In this document: piece after piece, positions 1 to 8,853 of the stretch
Layout of the letters: each line of letters begins with the position of its first letter
Position numbering within the stretch: the stretch's first letter is position 1
Origin: Candidatus Borrarchaeum yapensis
Lineage (GTDB): Archaea; Asgardarchaeota; Sifarchaeia; Borrarchaeales; Borrarchaeaceae
DNA length: 47,451 nucleotides
NCBI GenBank assembly: GCA_016840515.1
Contig: JAEOSF010000027.1
Location: 1-47,451, forward strand
Direction of reading: 5' to 3'
Notes under the pieces: model-generated
What the model saw: the letters and a program-made list of their open reading frames with translations, nothing else
Told to the model about the DNA's origin: nothing
Databases searched by the model: none
Made by a program: the position numbers and the translations under genes

Positions 1-39
1 TCATTACAAGAGTCCTAACAATCAAAGGAAGAAATAAAA

Positions 40-54
40 CCTTATATAATAAGG
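40..54. promoter_or_regulatory. Palindrome overlapping a TATA-like element
   Basis: CCTTAT-ATA-ATAAGG is a perfect 6-bp inverted repeat that contains a TATATAA core. It lies about 67 bp upstream of the first gene start (121). A palindrome on a TATA box suits a repressor that blocks TBP binding. The candidate regulator is the HTH protein encoded downstream at 1046. This is inference from position and symmetry only. Confidence 0.4.
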
Positions 55-120
55 AATATCCACATTTATCTGTTATCGTGCTTGATGTATGGATGGTTAT
101 CATTGGAGGTTTTAGATACG

Positions 121-990
121 ATGAATGAGATCTCAGTTATTGGACGGATAAAAGAAGGATTCAAGATTTGGAGAAAAGGATGGTTAAGTTTTATCCTTGC
201 TGTAATTTTATTATCATTTGTTTTTACAATCATATTGATCCCTGTTAGTTTCGGCATTGCGGGTATTGCGGGTATTGGAGCTTATTTTGGAGAAAGTCTT
301 ATTTTAGTAACGATAGCAGCTTTTGCGGTAATAATTTTTTTCATCGCTTTTAGTTTTATTGTTATCGGTACTATGTGCGGTCTAGGAAAAGAACTCATCG
401 AGATCGAAGATACCCGCGCCGAAAATACTCTGCATTACATTAAAAGTTATGGTTTAAGATTTGCGGCGATAGGCATCATAATCGGAACTGTTGTTATTGG
501 GCCGTTTATGGTTGTAGCTATCACCTTAGCCTTCATAAACATCTCACCTGGCTTCTCATTAAATCCGTGGATAGGAGGAGCAGTTGGCATTTTCTCATTT
601 ATTGTTGCTTTTTTCCTCTTCGTTCCTTTCGCCCTCTCGATACCAGTGTGCCTTATAGAGGATATAGGACCAATTGAATCAATAAAAACCAGTTTCCACG
701 CTTTCAGAAGGAATCCAAAGACGATATCAGTATTGCTAGCGTCATTTATTGTTATTTTCGTTGCTTTACTTGTACTCCCTATCTTAGGTTTAATAATCGG
801 ATTTGTTCAAGCACCCTTTGCTGTGATATTAGCCGGTGTTCTTGGCACATTTGCTGTTATAGCATTCTTTGTTTGTATTTTTGTAATTCTCCCGGTAATG
901 TGTATCACCTTTACAAAACTTTACTACGATTACAAGATCCCTATGAAGGAGGAGGTTTCTGAAGAAGATCTGCCAATAAGGCTACTTTAA
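121..990 (+). CDS. Multi-TM membrane protein of a duplicated sensor-like module (copy 1)
   Basis: This is a 289-residue, very hydrophobic protein with about six transmembrane segments. I chose ATG 121 because GGAGG sits at 105-109, 11 nt upstream; an in-frame ATG at 82 lacks this. The N terminus has a GF-x-IW-x-x-GWLSF segment before the first helix. A polar loop near residue 95 reads GLGKELIEIEDTRAENTL. The C terminus is a charged tail after TKLYYDYKIP. The same landmarks recur in the gene at 1911, so the two are paralogues. An HTH gene follows 55 bp downstream. It loosely resembles archaeal uncharacterised membrane families such as DUF4013, but I do not recognise a characterised function. 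A role as sensor or partner of the adjacent regulator is inference from the repeated gene order. Confidence 0.7.
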   Translation: MNEISVIGRIKEGFKIWRKGWLSFILAVILLSFVFTIILIPVSFGIAGIAGIGAYFGESLILVTIAAFAVIIFFIAFSFIVIGTMCGLGKELIEIEDTRAENTLHYIKSYGLRFAAIGIIIGTVVIGPFMVVAITLAFINISPGFSLNPWIGGAVGIFSFIVAFFLFVPFALSIPVCLIEDIGPIESIKTSFHAFRRNPKTISVLLASFIVIFVALLVLPILGLIIGFVQAPFAVILAGVLGTFAVIAFFVCIFVILPVMCITFTKLYYDYKIPMKEEVSEEDLPIRLL

Positions 991-1045
991 CGAAGATATT
1001 TTGAAAACGATCTAATTCAAAAAAGCGACTTAGGTGAAATCTGGA

Positions 1046-1645
1046 ATGCAGCAAACTATGGTTGTAAGAAATAAGGAAGTTCTGAAATCACTTATATCAC
1101 CGATCCGATCGAAGATCTTACAACTTCTCATCAACGAAGAACTTGCAGTTCAACAATTGGCAAACAAATTAGAAACATCTGCCGGATCAGCATATTATCA
1201 TGTAAAAGGTTTACAGGACGCTGGGCTCGTTGAAGAAACTCGTACAGAAATGGAAAAGAATATAATGATGCGGTTTTACCGTGCAGTAGCTAGGCAGTTC
1301 AAGGTTGATTTTAGCATAATTACTGACGAGGCTGATGAAGAGGTTACCAAATGGGTCAAAAGCCGTGTAGAAAGCATAATTACTGGTTTACAAGCGTATA
1401 ATATTGTAATCCCAACAGAAAAATTTCCTGATGCTGTACAGTATTTAACAAAATTCGTTAACCTTGAAAACAAGATAAAGGAAGAGATCTCACCTACGAG
1501 TCCTGAACTCTTGAATAATATAGCGCCCTCAATACGTGAAGATATTTCATCCCTCATGGAGATGTACCATCAAAATCAAGACAATGACTTAACCAATGCG
1601 CGAGAAAAACTGATCTCTTTTCTGCGTAAATATGAAAAAACGTGA
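1046..1645 (+). CDS. ArsR-like winged-helix transcriptional regulator (copy 1)
   Basis: Residues 8-75 form a winged-helix domain typical of ArsR/HTH_20 archaeal regulators: a helix with PIRSKILQLLI, a turn QQLANKLETS, a recognition helix SAYYHVKGLQDAGLV and a wing ending EKNIMMRFYRA. About 120 C-terminal residues are acidic and helical, perhaps for dimerisation or ligand sensing. ATG 1046 is preferred because GGTGA at 1033-1037 is 8 nt upstream; GTG 1034 is an in-frame alternative. It follows the membrane protein gene closely and probably shares its transcript. Its paralogue lies at 2776. The 26-bp palindrome at 1728-1753 is a candidate operator. Confidence 0.85.
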   Translation: MQQTMVVRNKEVLKSLISPIRSKILQLLINEELAVQQLANKLETSAGSAYYHVKGLQDAGLVEETRTEMEKNIMMRFYRAVARQFKVDFSIITDEADEEVTKWVKSRVESIITGLQAYNIVIPTEKFPDAVQYLTKFVNLENKIKEEISPTSPELLNNIAPSIREDISSLMEMYHQNQDNDLTNAREKLISFLRKYEKT

Positions 1646-1727
1646 AAGATTACAGTACTGTTTTTACCGAAAGGCTAGATTTTTTATCCTTTTTTCATAA
1701 AAAGATTTTTATATGTTGATGTTCATT

Positions 1728-1753
1728 ATACGTTTGATTTATTTCAAACGTAT
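1728..1753. promoter_or_regulatory. 26-bp perfect palindrome, candidate operator upstream of module copy 2
   Basis: ATACGTTTGA and TCAAACGTAT are perfect 10-bp inverted arms around TTTATT. A TATA-like stretch (TTATAAATAA) begins near 1761, about 10 bp downstream, and the next gene starts at 1911. Symmetry, length and position fit the binding site of a dimeric winged-helix regulator acting next to the basal promoter. Either HTH protein of the tandem modules could bind it. No second copy of this exact palindrome was seen in the window. Confidence 0.55.
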
Positions 1754-1910
1754 GAATTATTTATAAATAATTTAAAAAATGGAGATTAAAAGATTAGTGA
1801 TAAGACAGCATTAGAAAGGATTAAGACAGTGTAAAAGCGTGCAAACACTTTTTTTGAAAAGCAAATATAAACAAATCTTACTAGAAGACTTCATGGAGGT
1901 TATTGATGAT

Positions 1911-2750
1911 ATGGCGACGACCTCAATAACAGAGTTGCTAAAAGAAGGCTTTAGAATTTGGAAACAAGGATGGTTAAGCTTCATTCTGTCAGAGATTTTG
2001 TTGTTTTTTGCTTTGGCGATCTTATTAGTTCCTACGATGGCTACTGCGAATTATCTTGGAATCGCGAGAGAAACTTCGCCAGCCTTCTTAAACCCAATAT
2101 TAGTTCCAATAATGGCAATAATCGGCATAACCTTCAATAGCGTAGTTATGGGAAGTTTCTGTGGACTGGGAAAAGAACTAATTGAATTCGAAGATACAAG
2201 GGCAGAAAACACGCTCTATTATGTAAAAAAACACGGCTTAAGTTTTATAGGAGTTGGTCTCATAATCGCAATCCTAATCGTTGTCCCATTGACACTGATG
2301 CGCCTCTTCTTGAGTGTAGGCACAAACTTTGAATTTTTAAGAGGTCTTGCTATTATCGTTTTTATAATTATATTTTTCCTACTAGCTCCATTTGTTATCT
2401 CAATACCTGCTGCTGTCATTGATGAGTCAAATGCTATTGAATCAATTAAAACAAGCGTAAATTTCTTACGAGAAGATCCAAAAATGGTCTTAGGAGTGCT
2501 TGGATTTTTTACTATACTCTACTTCTTACTTCTTAGCCCAACCTTGGCATTAACGACCAGAAACGCTATTTTGACACATAAATTCATACCTATATTCACT
2601 CCAGCTATTCTAGCAGTGATAGCCTTCGTTTGTTTTTTTCTCCTGCTGTTTCCGATGATGTCAATCACCTTCACAAAACTTTACTACAATTACAGAATCC
2701 CAAAGAAGAAACAGGTTTCAGAAGAGGAGTCACCAATTAGTCTATTCTAA
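1911..2750 (+). CDS. Multi-TM membrane protein of a duplicated sensor-like module (copy 2)
   Basis: This 279-residue membrane protein is paralogous to the product of 121-990. It shares the N-terminal GF-x-IW-x-x-GWLSF segment, the loop GLGKELIEFEDTRAENTL, and the C-terminal TKLYYNYRIP followed by a charged tail. ATG 1911 is chosen because GGAGG at 1895-1899 lies 11 nt upstream, the same spacing as copy 1; ATG-like starts at 1839 and 1893 add a non-homologous N terminus. About six transmembrane helices are visible. The regulator gene starts 25 bp after its stop. No enzymatic motif is seen. Function is unknown; a membrane sensor or partner of the HTH protein is inferred. Confidence 0.7.
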   Translation: MATTSITELLKEGFRIWKQGWLSFILSEILLFFALAILLVPTMATANYLGIARETSPAFLNPILVPIMAIIGITFNSVVMGSFCGLGKELIEFEDTRAENTLYYVKKHGLSFIGVGLIIAILIVVPLTLMRLFLSVGTNFEFLRGLAIIVFIIIFFLLAPFVISIPAAVIDESNAIESIKTSVNFLREDPKMVLGVLGFFTILYFLLLSPTLALTTRNAILTHKFIPIFTPAILAVIAFVCFFLLLFPMMSITFTKLYYNYRIPKKKQVSEEESPISLF

Positions 2751-2775
2751 AAAAGTGCATAGGAGTAGTCTCAAA

Positions 2776-3399
2776 ATGAAACAACTTGTGGTGTTGAAAA
2801 AAGTGGAAGTTTTGAAAGCACTCCTCTCTAGCTGGAGATCGAAAATATTGCAGCTTCTTATTGTCCAAGAATATACGGTGCAACAATTGACAAAAATGTT
2901 GATAGAGATGACAGGAGAGAAGATTAATCCTGGTACGGTATACCATCATATAAAAGTCTTGCAGGAGGCAGGACTAGTTGAAGAAACGCGCCAAGAAATT
3001 GAAAAAAATATAGTTATGAAGTTTTACCGCGCCGTAGCCAGAGATTTTAGAGTTGATTTTAGTGTATTAACAGGCAAAGATGAGACTCATAGAGATGTTA
3101 CTCAATGGCTCGAAAGCCGTGTAACAGGTTTAATAGACACGTTAAAAGCTTATAATATCAATATTGATCCTGAAAGTTACATCGACGCATCAGAGCATAT
3201 AAAAGAATTCATCAACCTTGAAAATAAACTAAAAGAAGAGATTTCACCAAAAAATCCTGAATTTTTAACAAATAAAGATCCTTCGATAATAAAAGACGCC
3301 TTCTCGCTCATGACCCTTTATCTCCTAAACCAAAATAAAGAATATGTAATGTTACGAGAAAAATTGTTAGATTTCCTAAAAACGCATGAAAGTGCGTGA
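2776..3399 (+). CDS. ArsR/PadR-like winged-helix transcriptional regulator (copy 2)
   Basis: This 207-residue protein has an N-terminal winged helix homologous to the regulator at 1046: SSWRSKILQLLIV, then a longer turn (EMTGEKINPGTVYHHIKVL) with the GTVYHHI recognition helix seen in PadR/ArsR proteins, and the wing EKNIVMKFYRAVA. The C-terminal part again carries LENKLKEEISPKNPEFL, matching copy 1. ATG 2776 is preferred over GTG 2755 because AGGAG (2761-2765) is 10 nt upstream. It sits 71 bp before the ABC transporter genes. It is a likely local regulator of that transporter and of its own module; this is inference from position. Confidence 0.83.
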   Translation: MKQLVVLKKVEVLKALLSSWRSKILQLLIVQEYTVQQLTKMLIEMTGEKINPGTVYHHIKVLQEAGLVEETRQEIEKNIVMKFYRAVARDFRVDFSVLTGKDETHRDVTQWLESRVTGLIDTLKAYNINIDPESYIDASEHIKEFINLENKLKEEISPKNPEFLTNKDPSIIKDAFSLMTLYLLNQNKEYVMLREKLLDFLKTHESA

Positions 3400-3470
3400 A
3401 GTAAAAGAATGGCATGAAAGAAAGATTTATTTGCTAATACTTCTTTCAGCAATTCCAATTTAGAAGAGGT

Positions 3471-4196
3471 ATGATGAAGTTGAATAAAGAAAATTCGACA
3501 ATCTTAAAGATAATCAACCTTCACAAAACATATGTCTCAGGCACACTGGCCGTACAGGCGGTTCGTGGCATAGATTTAGAAGTGAAAAAAGGCGAATTTA
3601 TAGCAATCATGGGCCCTAGTGGCTCGGGAAAATCGACTTTGATCAACTGCTTAGCCGCAATAGACACGCCAACAATGGGTGACATTTTCATTGATGGGCA
3701 AAATATAGCCGCACTTAGTGACGATGAATTAGCTGAGATTCGCTTAAGTAAAATTGGCCTTGTTTTTCAGACATTTCAGTTATTTGAATTATTAACCGCG
3801 TTAGAAAACGTAGAAATGCCTATGACTTTTCTGAAGATGCCTAAAAAGAAAAGACAAGAGCGGGCTTTAGAATTATTACGAATGGTAGGTCTTGAAGCTC
3901 GTGCCAAACATCTACCCTCCGAATTAAGTGGAGGAGAGCAACAAAGAATTGCTGTTGCCAGAGCTCTTGCAAACGATCCACCGATTCTCTTCTTGGATGA
4001 GCCAACCGGTGATCTTGACTCCAAAAATGGACAGATGGTCATGGAACTGTTGAAATCGATCCATGACAAAGGAGAAACATTGGTTATGGTTACACATGAC
4101 GCTGAAATGGCTACCTATGCAGACCGTATAATCAATATGCTTGATGGAAAGGTTCTAAACGAAGAAGTCAATAAAAAGAACAAAATAACTAACTAA
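3471..4196 (+). CDS. ABC transporter ATP-binding protein, MacB/LolD type
   Basis: This is the nucleotide-binding subunit of an exporter-like ABC system. It has Walker [10 protein letters not shown] (residues about 48-56), Q-loop LVFQTFQLFE, signature LSGGEQQR (about 152) and Walker B with catalytic Glu in ILFLDEPTGDLDS (about 170), followed by an H-loop VTHD. Length (241 aa) is normal. ATG 3471 has GAGGT directly upstream; ATG 3474 is an alternative. The FtsX-like permease begins 15 bp after its stop, so they form one operon. MacB/LolD-type ATPases power mechanotransmission to periplasmic or extracellular domains rather than classical substrate channels. The substrate is not evident. Confidence 0.93.
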   Translation: MMKLNKENSTILKIINLHKTYVSGTLAVQAVRGIDLEVKKGEFIAIMGPSGSGKSTLINCLAAIDTPTMGDIFIDGQNIAALSDDELAEIRLSKIGLVFQTFQLFELLTALENVEMPMTFLKMPKKKRQERALELLRMVGLEARAKHLPSELSGGEQQRIAVARALANDPPILFLDEPTGDLDSKNGQMVMELLKSIHDKGETLVMVTHDAEMATYADRIINMLDGKVLNEEVNKKNKITN

Positions 4197-4211
4197 TAAG
4201 AGGATATAACA

Positions 4212-7103
4212 ATGAGTTATTTACGTTATTTGTTCACTGGAATGCGTCGTAAGAAAGCACGTACCATACTGGGCGTACTGGGGATTATTGTCTCAGTCGC
4301 GTTGCTTACAGGTATGAATGCAACAGTTGATTCATACAGTTTTTCTTACATCGACCAGGCTGAACAAAATGAAGGTATTATCGACTTTATGATTACTCGA
4401 AACACGGATGATGAAATAAATCCAGATTTCAAAGACTTTATATTCCTAGAAGCAGAGCCACGTTCTCTTGCAGAATATGTGGAAGGTGTTCAGGGCGTTT
4501 CACCTCGCCTTAGGGCACTCATAGAGGTTGAAGTAATTAAGGAAGGTACTGAGCAAATAGAAATCGACCTTGAACTGATCGGTATGGATGTTGACAGAGA
4601 ACAAGAACTCGGAATTGGACAGATTCGTATAATTGAGGGTGAATTCGATCTGGAAGGCAAAAAGGTGTTTATTCAGAGAAGGACAGCAGATCTTCTAAGT
4701 GTAGTAGTCGGGGATAAAATTAGGTTTAATCCAGTGGAGTGGAACACCGATAGTGGTGGACGAAAGGGGCAATTTTTTGAAATAGCAGCAATCATCGAAG
4801 ATGAAAATCGTTTGGCAGATTCTGATGATAACGCAATGATAGTCGGCCTCTGGAGTGCCCGTGACCTGTTAAGATCTTCAAAATACGTTACTGAACTAGT
4901 AGGCGTCTTTGAAAATAGAGATTTTCTATATGATATTCGTGAAATTGACGCGACAGTTTCAAGGACTGTAAAATTAGGAACACGAATACAAGACGCAGTG
5001 GGTTATGGATACAATGTGGAATTACCAATTACTGAAGAATTGCAACGGCTCGACCAACAAGGGGTTTTTATTAGAATCATCCTTGGAATGGTAGCAATAA
5101 TCTCACTTGTCATTTCTTGTGTGTTAATGTACAGTCTTTTAACAATCTCGGTTGAAGAGAAGACGCATGATTTTGGCCTATTTATGGCTCTCGGAGCAAA
5201 GAAGAAGCATATATATCGCCTTGTCATCTTAGAAGCAGTGATAATAGCCGTTTTAGGCACAGTTATCGGAGTCTTTCTTGGATTTCTGTTGAGTGTAGGA
5301 CTTCTCTCTATATTAACGGCTGGAGGTCTTCAATTTCTTGTTGGATCTGTAACATTGCAGATTATTGTCACACCCACAACAATAGCAACAAGTATAGTCG
5401 CAGGAATTGCAGTAGGTCTAATTAGTTCCATTTATCCCGCGATGAAAGTCACTCGGGTTAACATTGTCGACTCCCTAACGCCTATGCGGGGAACCCCTAC
5501 CAAGCAAAGTGTAAAAAGAGAAAGAGGCGTCAGTCGTGGTTTGATTTTTTATGGCATTGTTATTTCGGGTGTCTCGGGATTTGTTTTCTTCGTATTTCCT
5601 ACCGCCTTTATTACTGGAGATCTGTCGGTGATCGGTACATTATTCCTTGGAATGATGCTTGCCTTGTTATTAGGATTTGACCTGATTGGCCTTGGTGGCT
5701 TAGTTCCAAGCGTAGAGAAGTTACTTGTACGAATAATTCGCCCATTCACTCGCCGAATTAATGACGTTGTCGCAATGTACCTTAAAAAACACCGCAGAAG
5801 AAATACATTAACCGCTATTATGTACAGTGTTTCAATTGCATTCATTCTGTTCCTTTCAACGATGCTAACTGTGCAGACACTGTACAATGTAGATGCTGTA
5901 CGAGCTGAAGTAGGAACGGATTTGGCTCTTGTCTCAACCACCAGTACTGTACAAGGTGCAGGATTTGGAGGAGGATTTGGACCCGGTACTACAAGCAGCG
6001 ACATTCCAATCTGGATAAACGACACAGAGCTTGTCCCTGAGATTAAAGAGATAAATGGTGTAGTAGATATTACACGAGTAAGTCATCAAAATCATCCTAA
6101 TGGATCTTCAACGGTTAGAATGGGTGACCTGATACTGTTTGAAGATGTAAGCGCAAGCGTTTATGCAGTAGATGCTGATTTTCCAAATAAAACGTACTTT
6201 GATCTCGCCAGATTTACAGAAGGTGACGTTCAAGCCTTTAAAGTAATTAATGAGGTTGAAAATACCACGATCATATCCGAAGGTGCAGCGAAAAGACTTC
6301 AGGTTCATGTTGGAGAAAAAGTCCGCATTGAATCCAGTAGAAATCTAGCTACAGGAAGAGAAGTTTTCACTACTGAGCTTACTGTTGTCGCACTTGCTAG
6401 TGATATGCCTGCCTTCTCGGGCTTTCAAGAGAGAGAGTCAGGTTTTAGTGACGTTTTGGTGTCTCAAACTACTTACGCTTTGATCTTTAACCTCTATGAG
6501 CAACAGGATATCGATAGAACCGATAGCGAGGAACTCAAGGATTACGTTGAACCAGTCGATAGACTGTTAATACAAACGACTACTTCAGAGGCTTCAAGAA
6601 ATGTCGCTAAAATCCTTAGACAATCTTATTCAGCAAGGGATGACTTAGACGTCATAGTCGTTGTGGAAGAAGTAGAAGAAGTACAGAGAAGTCTTGCAAC
6701 CCTCCAACTGTTCTTCACCATATCATTGGGATTTGGTATGATTATCGCACTTTTCGGGCTCACAGCAAGTAGTTACACCACGATCCAAGAGAGTATTCGA
6801 GAAATCGGAATTATGAAAAGTGTAGGACTTAAACGCAAACACATAACAAACATCTTTATGTTTGAGTCCATAATCCTGACGATGGCAGCTGGCCTATCAG
6901 GTACTTTTGTAGGATATTTCACAGGCCTTTCGTTAATTGCACAACAGTCTATATTCACCGAACAACCATTACCGCTATATATACCTTGGCTGGAACTAGG
7001 ATTAGTGATTGTTGCATCAATCATAATAGGTGCTATTGGAGCATGGATTCCATCTCGCATGATTTCGAAGAAAAATACTGCTGAAATCCTTAGAATGCGA
7101 TAA
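4212..7103 (+). CDS. FtsX/MacB-like ABC transporter permease, double-length
   Basis: This 963-residue permease carries two FtsX-type halves. A first TM helix (about residues 12-30) is followed by a large extracytoplasmic region (about 40-280) and an FtsX domain with three TM helices (about 286-415). Two central helices (about 440-500) follow, then a second half starting MYLKKHRRRNTL, another extracytoplasmic region (about 560-825) with a Gly-rich stretch (FGGGFGPG), and a C-terminal FtsX domain (about 832-960). SD AGAGGA precedes ATG 4212. It pairs with the ATPase just upstream. Double-length FtsX permeases are common in archaea and Gram-positives. Likely roles are export, lipoprotein/peptide handling or envelope signalling. 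Confidence 0.9.
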   Translation: MSYLRYLFTGMRRKKARTILGVLGIIVSVALLTGMNATVDSYSFSYIDQAEQNEGIIDFMITRNTDDEINPDFKDFIFLEAEPRSLAEYVEGVQGVSPRLRALIEVEVIKEGTEQIEIDLELIGMDVDREQELGIGQIRIIEGEFDLEGKKVFIQRRTADLLSVVVGDKIRFNPVEWNTDSGGRKGQFFEIAAIIEDENRLADSDDNAMIVGLWSARDLLRSSKYVTELVGVFENRDFLYDIREIDATVSRTVKLGTRIQDAVGYGYNVELPITEELQRLDQQGVFIRIILGMVAIISLVISCVLMYSLLTISVEEKTHDFGLFMALGAKKKHIYRLVILEAVIIAVLGTVIGVFLGFLLSVGLLSILTAGGLQFLVGSVTLQIIVTPTTIATSIVAGIAVGLISSIYPAMKVTRVNIVDSLTPMRGTPTKQSVKRERGVSRGLIFYGIVISGVSGFVFFVFPTAFITGDLSVIGTLFLGMMLALLLGFDLIGLGGLVPSVEKLLVRIIRPFTRRINDVVAMYLKKHRRRNTLTAIMYSVSIAFILFLSTMLTVQTLYNVDAVRAEVGTDLALVSTTSTVQGAGFGGGFGPGTTSSDIPIWINDTELVPEIKEINGVVDITRVSHQNHPNGSSTVRMGDLILFEDVSASVYAVDADFPNKTYFDLARFTEGDVQAFKVINEVENTTIISEGAAKRLQVHVGEKVRIESSRNLATGREVFTTELTVVALASDMPAFSGFQERESGFSDVLVSQTTYALIFNLYEQQDIDRTDSEELKDYVEPVDRLLIQTTTSEASRNVAKILRQSYSARDDLDVIVVVEEVEEVQRSLATLQLFFTISLGFGMIIALFGLTASSYTTIQESIREIGIMKSVGLKRKHITNIFMFESIILTMAAGLSGTFVGYFTGLSLIAQQSIFTEQPLPLYIPWLELGLVIVASIIIGAIGAWIPSRMISKKNTAEILRMR

Positions 7104-7122
7104 ACTCTTTTTAACCACTTTT

Positions 7123-7210
7123 CATTTTTTCATTTTTTCATTTTTTCATTTTTTCATTTTTTCATTTTTTCATTTTTTCATTTTTTCATTTTTTCATTTT
7201 TTCATTTTTT
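7123..7210 (+). repeat. Tandem array: 11 perfect copies of CATTTTTT
   Basis: The octamer CATTTTTT repeats eleven times without error, beginning 20 bp after the permease stop codon. Each unit carries a T6 run, so the array is a string of archaeal oligo-T termination signals on the plus strand. It may act as a strong terminator and could also be a slippage-prone microsatellite. The unit is not a multiple of three and lies outside any gene. Confidence 0.95.
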
Positions 7211-7550
7211 CGAGTTTTTTATCGGCCGAATTTGCTGTTTTTGACATCCTAGTACATAGCGTTGAATTATATACTACACACACGTTTTCAAGATCAACAA
7301 ATTATAAAAGTGAGAAAAATGACATTTTATTAAGCATATGCTTGTATAAAAGAAAAATAGTAATAACATGTAATAGTCATCAATTTGTAAAATGAATAAG
7401 AAATTATTGACTATTTTGTTTGAGGTGTACTTATCATAGGTCTAATAATCAAGTGACAATTTTATATAAGTGAAAATAGTCTTTGAAAGTTTTAATGCAA
7501 TATCGAAAGAAAAGTTGGTAATTAAAACAGAATAGAGAGCTTCAACAAAA
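7211..7550. other. Intergenic stretch between the ABC operon and the longin-like gene
   Basis: This is AT-rich sequence with no convincing ORF, RNA or clear inverted repeat. TATA-like stretches occur near 7460 (TTTTATATAAG), and may drive the gene at 7551. Nothing else can be supported. Confidence 0.5.
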
Positions 7551-8246
7551 ATGACGCGTGGCATTATCTTTACACATTCAGAAATGAAAGGAGATCTAAA
7601 GCCAATATATGTCTACCCCCAAACGTTAGATGAGAGTTTAGTCAATACAATTACAATTAAAGCAGCAACTCTCGTTTTAACAACATTAGATCTTTCTGTT
7701 GACTATGAAGGGGCATCGATACTGCAACTACCAGAACTTACTGTCCTTGTATACTATTTTCTTTACCCATTTGAAGAGAATGGAACGGAAAAGCAAATAC
7801 CAGCTACCATATCTTTGTTTATTGAATCTGAGTTCGAATGGTTTTTCTTTCGAGAAATTGACCCCTTAGCACAACGCATTGCAAGTTTAGTAAACACAAT
7901 TAAAACTACGGGTAATGTGGTAGAAGAAGGATTAAAAGAACTATATGATTTTCTTGATTCAGTTTGTCGTATAGATGAAACGATTAAAGATAAACGAGAC
8001 TTTTCACTCCATATGCTTATGGAACCAGTAACGATATCAGATCAACAAGGGTTTTTAGATTATTATCCCTATATTAACTTAGATTTAAGAGAGGAGATCG
8101 TGTCTCATCTAATAGATGGAGCTTTCACTATAGATGATCTTTCAAAAAATTTCAGAATTTCCTCTTGTGAAATAGTGCAAATATTTCAACGCCTTTTTAA
8201 TTACAAATTAATTGCACTGCAAAATAGTGCTACCAATACTGATTAA
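7551..8246 (+). CDS. Uncharacterised protein, longin/roadblock-like N domain plus winged-helix-like C domain
   Basis: A 231-residue soluble protein. The first 130 residues alternate strands and helices in the order expected of longin/roadblock folds: GIIFTH, KPIYVYP, ELTVLVYYFLYP, ATISLFIES and WFFFREIDPLAQRIASLVNTI. The last 60 residues (LREEIVSHLIDGAFTIDDLSKNFRISSCEIVQIFQRL) look like a small winged-helix domain. This fold call comes from pattern and hydrophobic periodicity, not from a search. Similar longin-plus-helical proteins are frequent in Asgard genomes. The start lacks a clear SD, and TATA-like DNA near 7460 leaves about a 65-nt leader. Function unknown. Confidence 0.6.
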   Translation: MTRGIIFTHSEMKGDLKPIYVYPQTLDESLVNTITIKAATLVLTTLDLSVDYEGASILQLPELTVLVYYFLYPFEENGTEKQIPATISLFIESEFEWFFFREIDPLAQRIASLVNTIKTTGNVVEEGLKELYDFLDSVCRIDETIKDKRDFSLHMLMEPVTISDQQGFLDYYPYINLDLREEIVSHLIDGAFTIDDLSKNFRISSCEIVQIFQRLFNYKLIALQNSATNTD

Positions 8247-8342
8247 GCTAACTAAATGCGATTTTTTGCTTAAGACCTCACTAACGAAGAGGTTACAAAA
8301 TGAAAAAAGAAAGAAAATAGTATGGTGGCTACAAATTGGCCA

Positions 8343-8684
8343 CTATTCAAAGTAAGGAATTAGACAGATGAATTTGAGGCCATTCTCGCCAGCTTGGAAG
8401 TTATGTTCTTCGTTTTCCGGAATCCAAACAACATCCCATGGTTTGAGCGGCTTTTTATTTCCGTCAGGGAATGTAACAGTACCGCCACCTTCAAGAATGA
8501 ACACTTCGTGCTCCCAGCCATGCTCATGAAAGGGTGAACTACCACCAGGTTCCAATTCAAATAATCGCATTGCGAACCTCTTTGCGTTATCTTTTTCTTT
8601 TGAGATCAACCAACGAACGTAAGTATCCTTTGCACCTGCTTCTGCTTTTTCTTTTTTAACATCAGTCCAGTGGAATAATTTCAT
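8343..8684 (-). CDS. Small single-domain cupin protein
   Basis: A 113-residue cupin (beta-barrel, metal-dependent). Cupin motif 1 is visible as PFHEHGWEHEVFILEGGG, with His-x-His, Glu and Gly, and motif 2 as PENEEHNFQAG with the fourth ligand His. On the minus strand AAGGAGG lies 9 nt before ATG 8684. The family includes enzymes and sugar- or metal-binding proteins, so substrate cannot be assigned. It is transcribed away from the mini-gene at 9019, and the repeated GCGTAATA elements lie between them. Confidence 0.88.
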   Translation of the reverse strand: MKLFHWTDVKKEKAEAGAKDTYVRWLISKEKDNAKRFAMRLFELEPGGSSPFHEHGWEHEVFILEGGGTVTFPDGNKKPLKPWDVVWIPENEEHNFQAGENGLKFICLIPYFE

Positions 8685-8853
8685 TGATTATCCTCCTTGG
8701 TTATTTCACGTGTCCTTAGTATCAGAAATTTTCTTTTTAACCTTGCTGTTTCGAATTGAAAGAATTGTTTTCTAAGGTAATTAAAAGAGACTGTGCAACT
8801 CAAATTATTGTTCGTATTTCGTTCATTTGTAATGAGTATTATTAATTTTTCAA

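Noticed and set aside
5549..6025. 158-codon minus-strand ORF inside the permease gene
   Set aside because: Shadow of the well-supported FtsX permease; basic, low-information translation with no SD.
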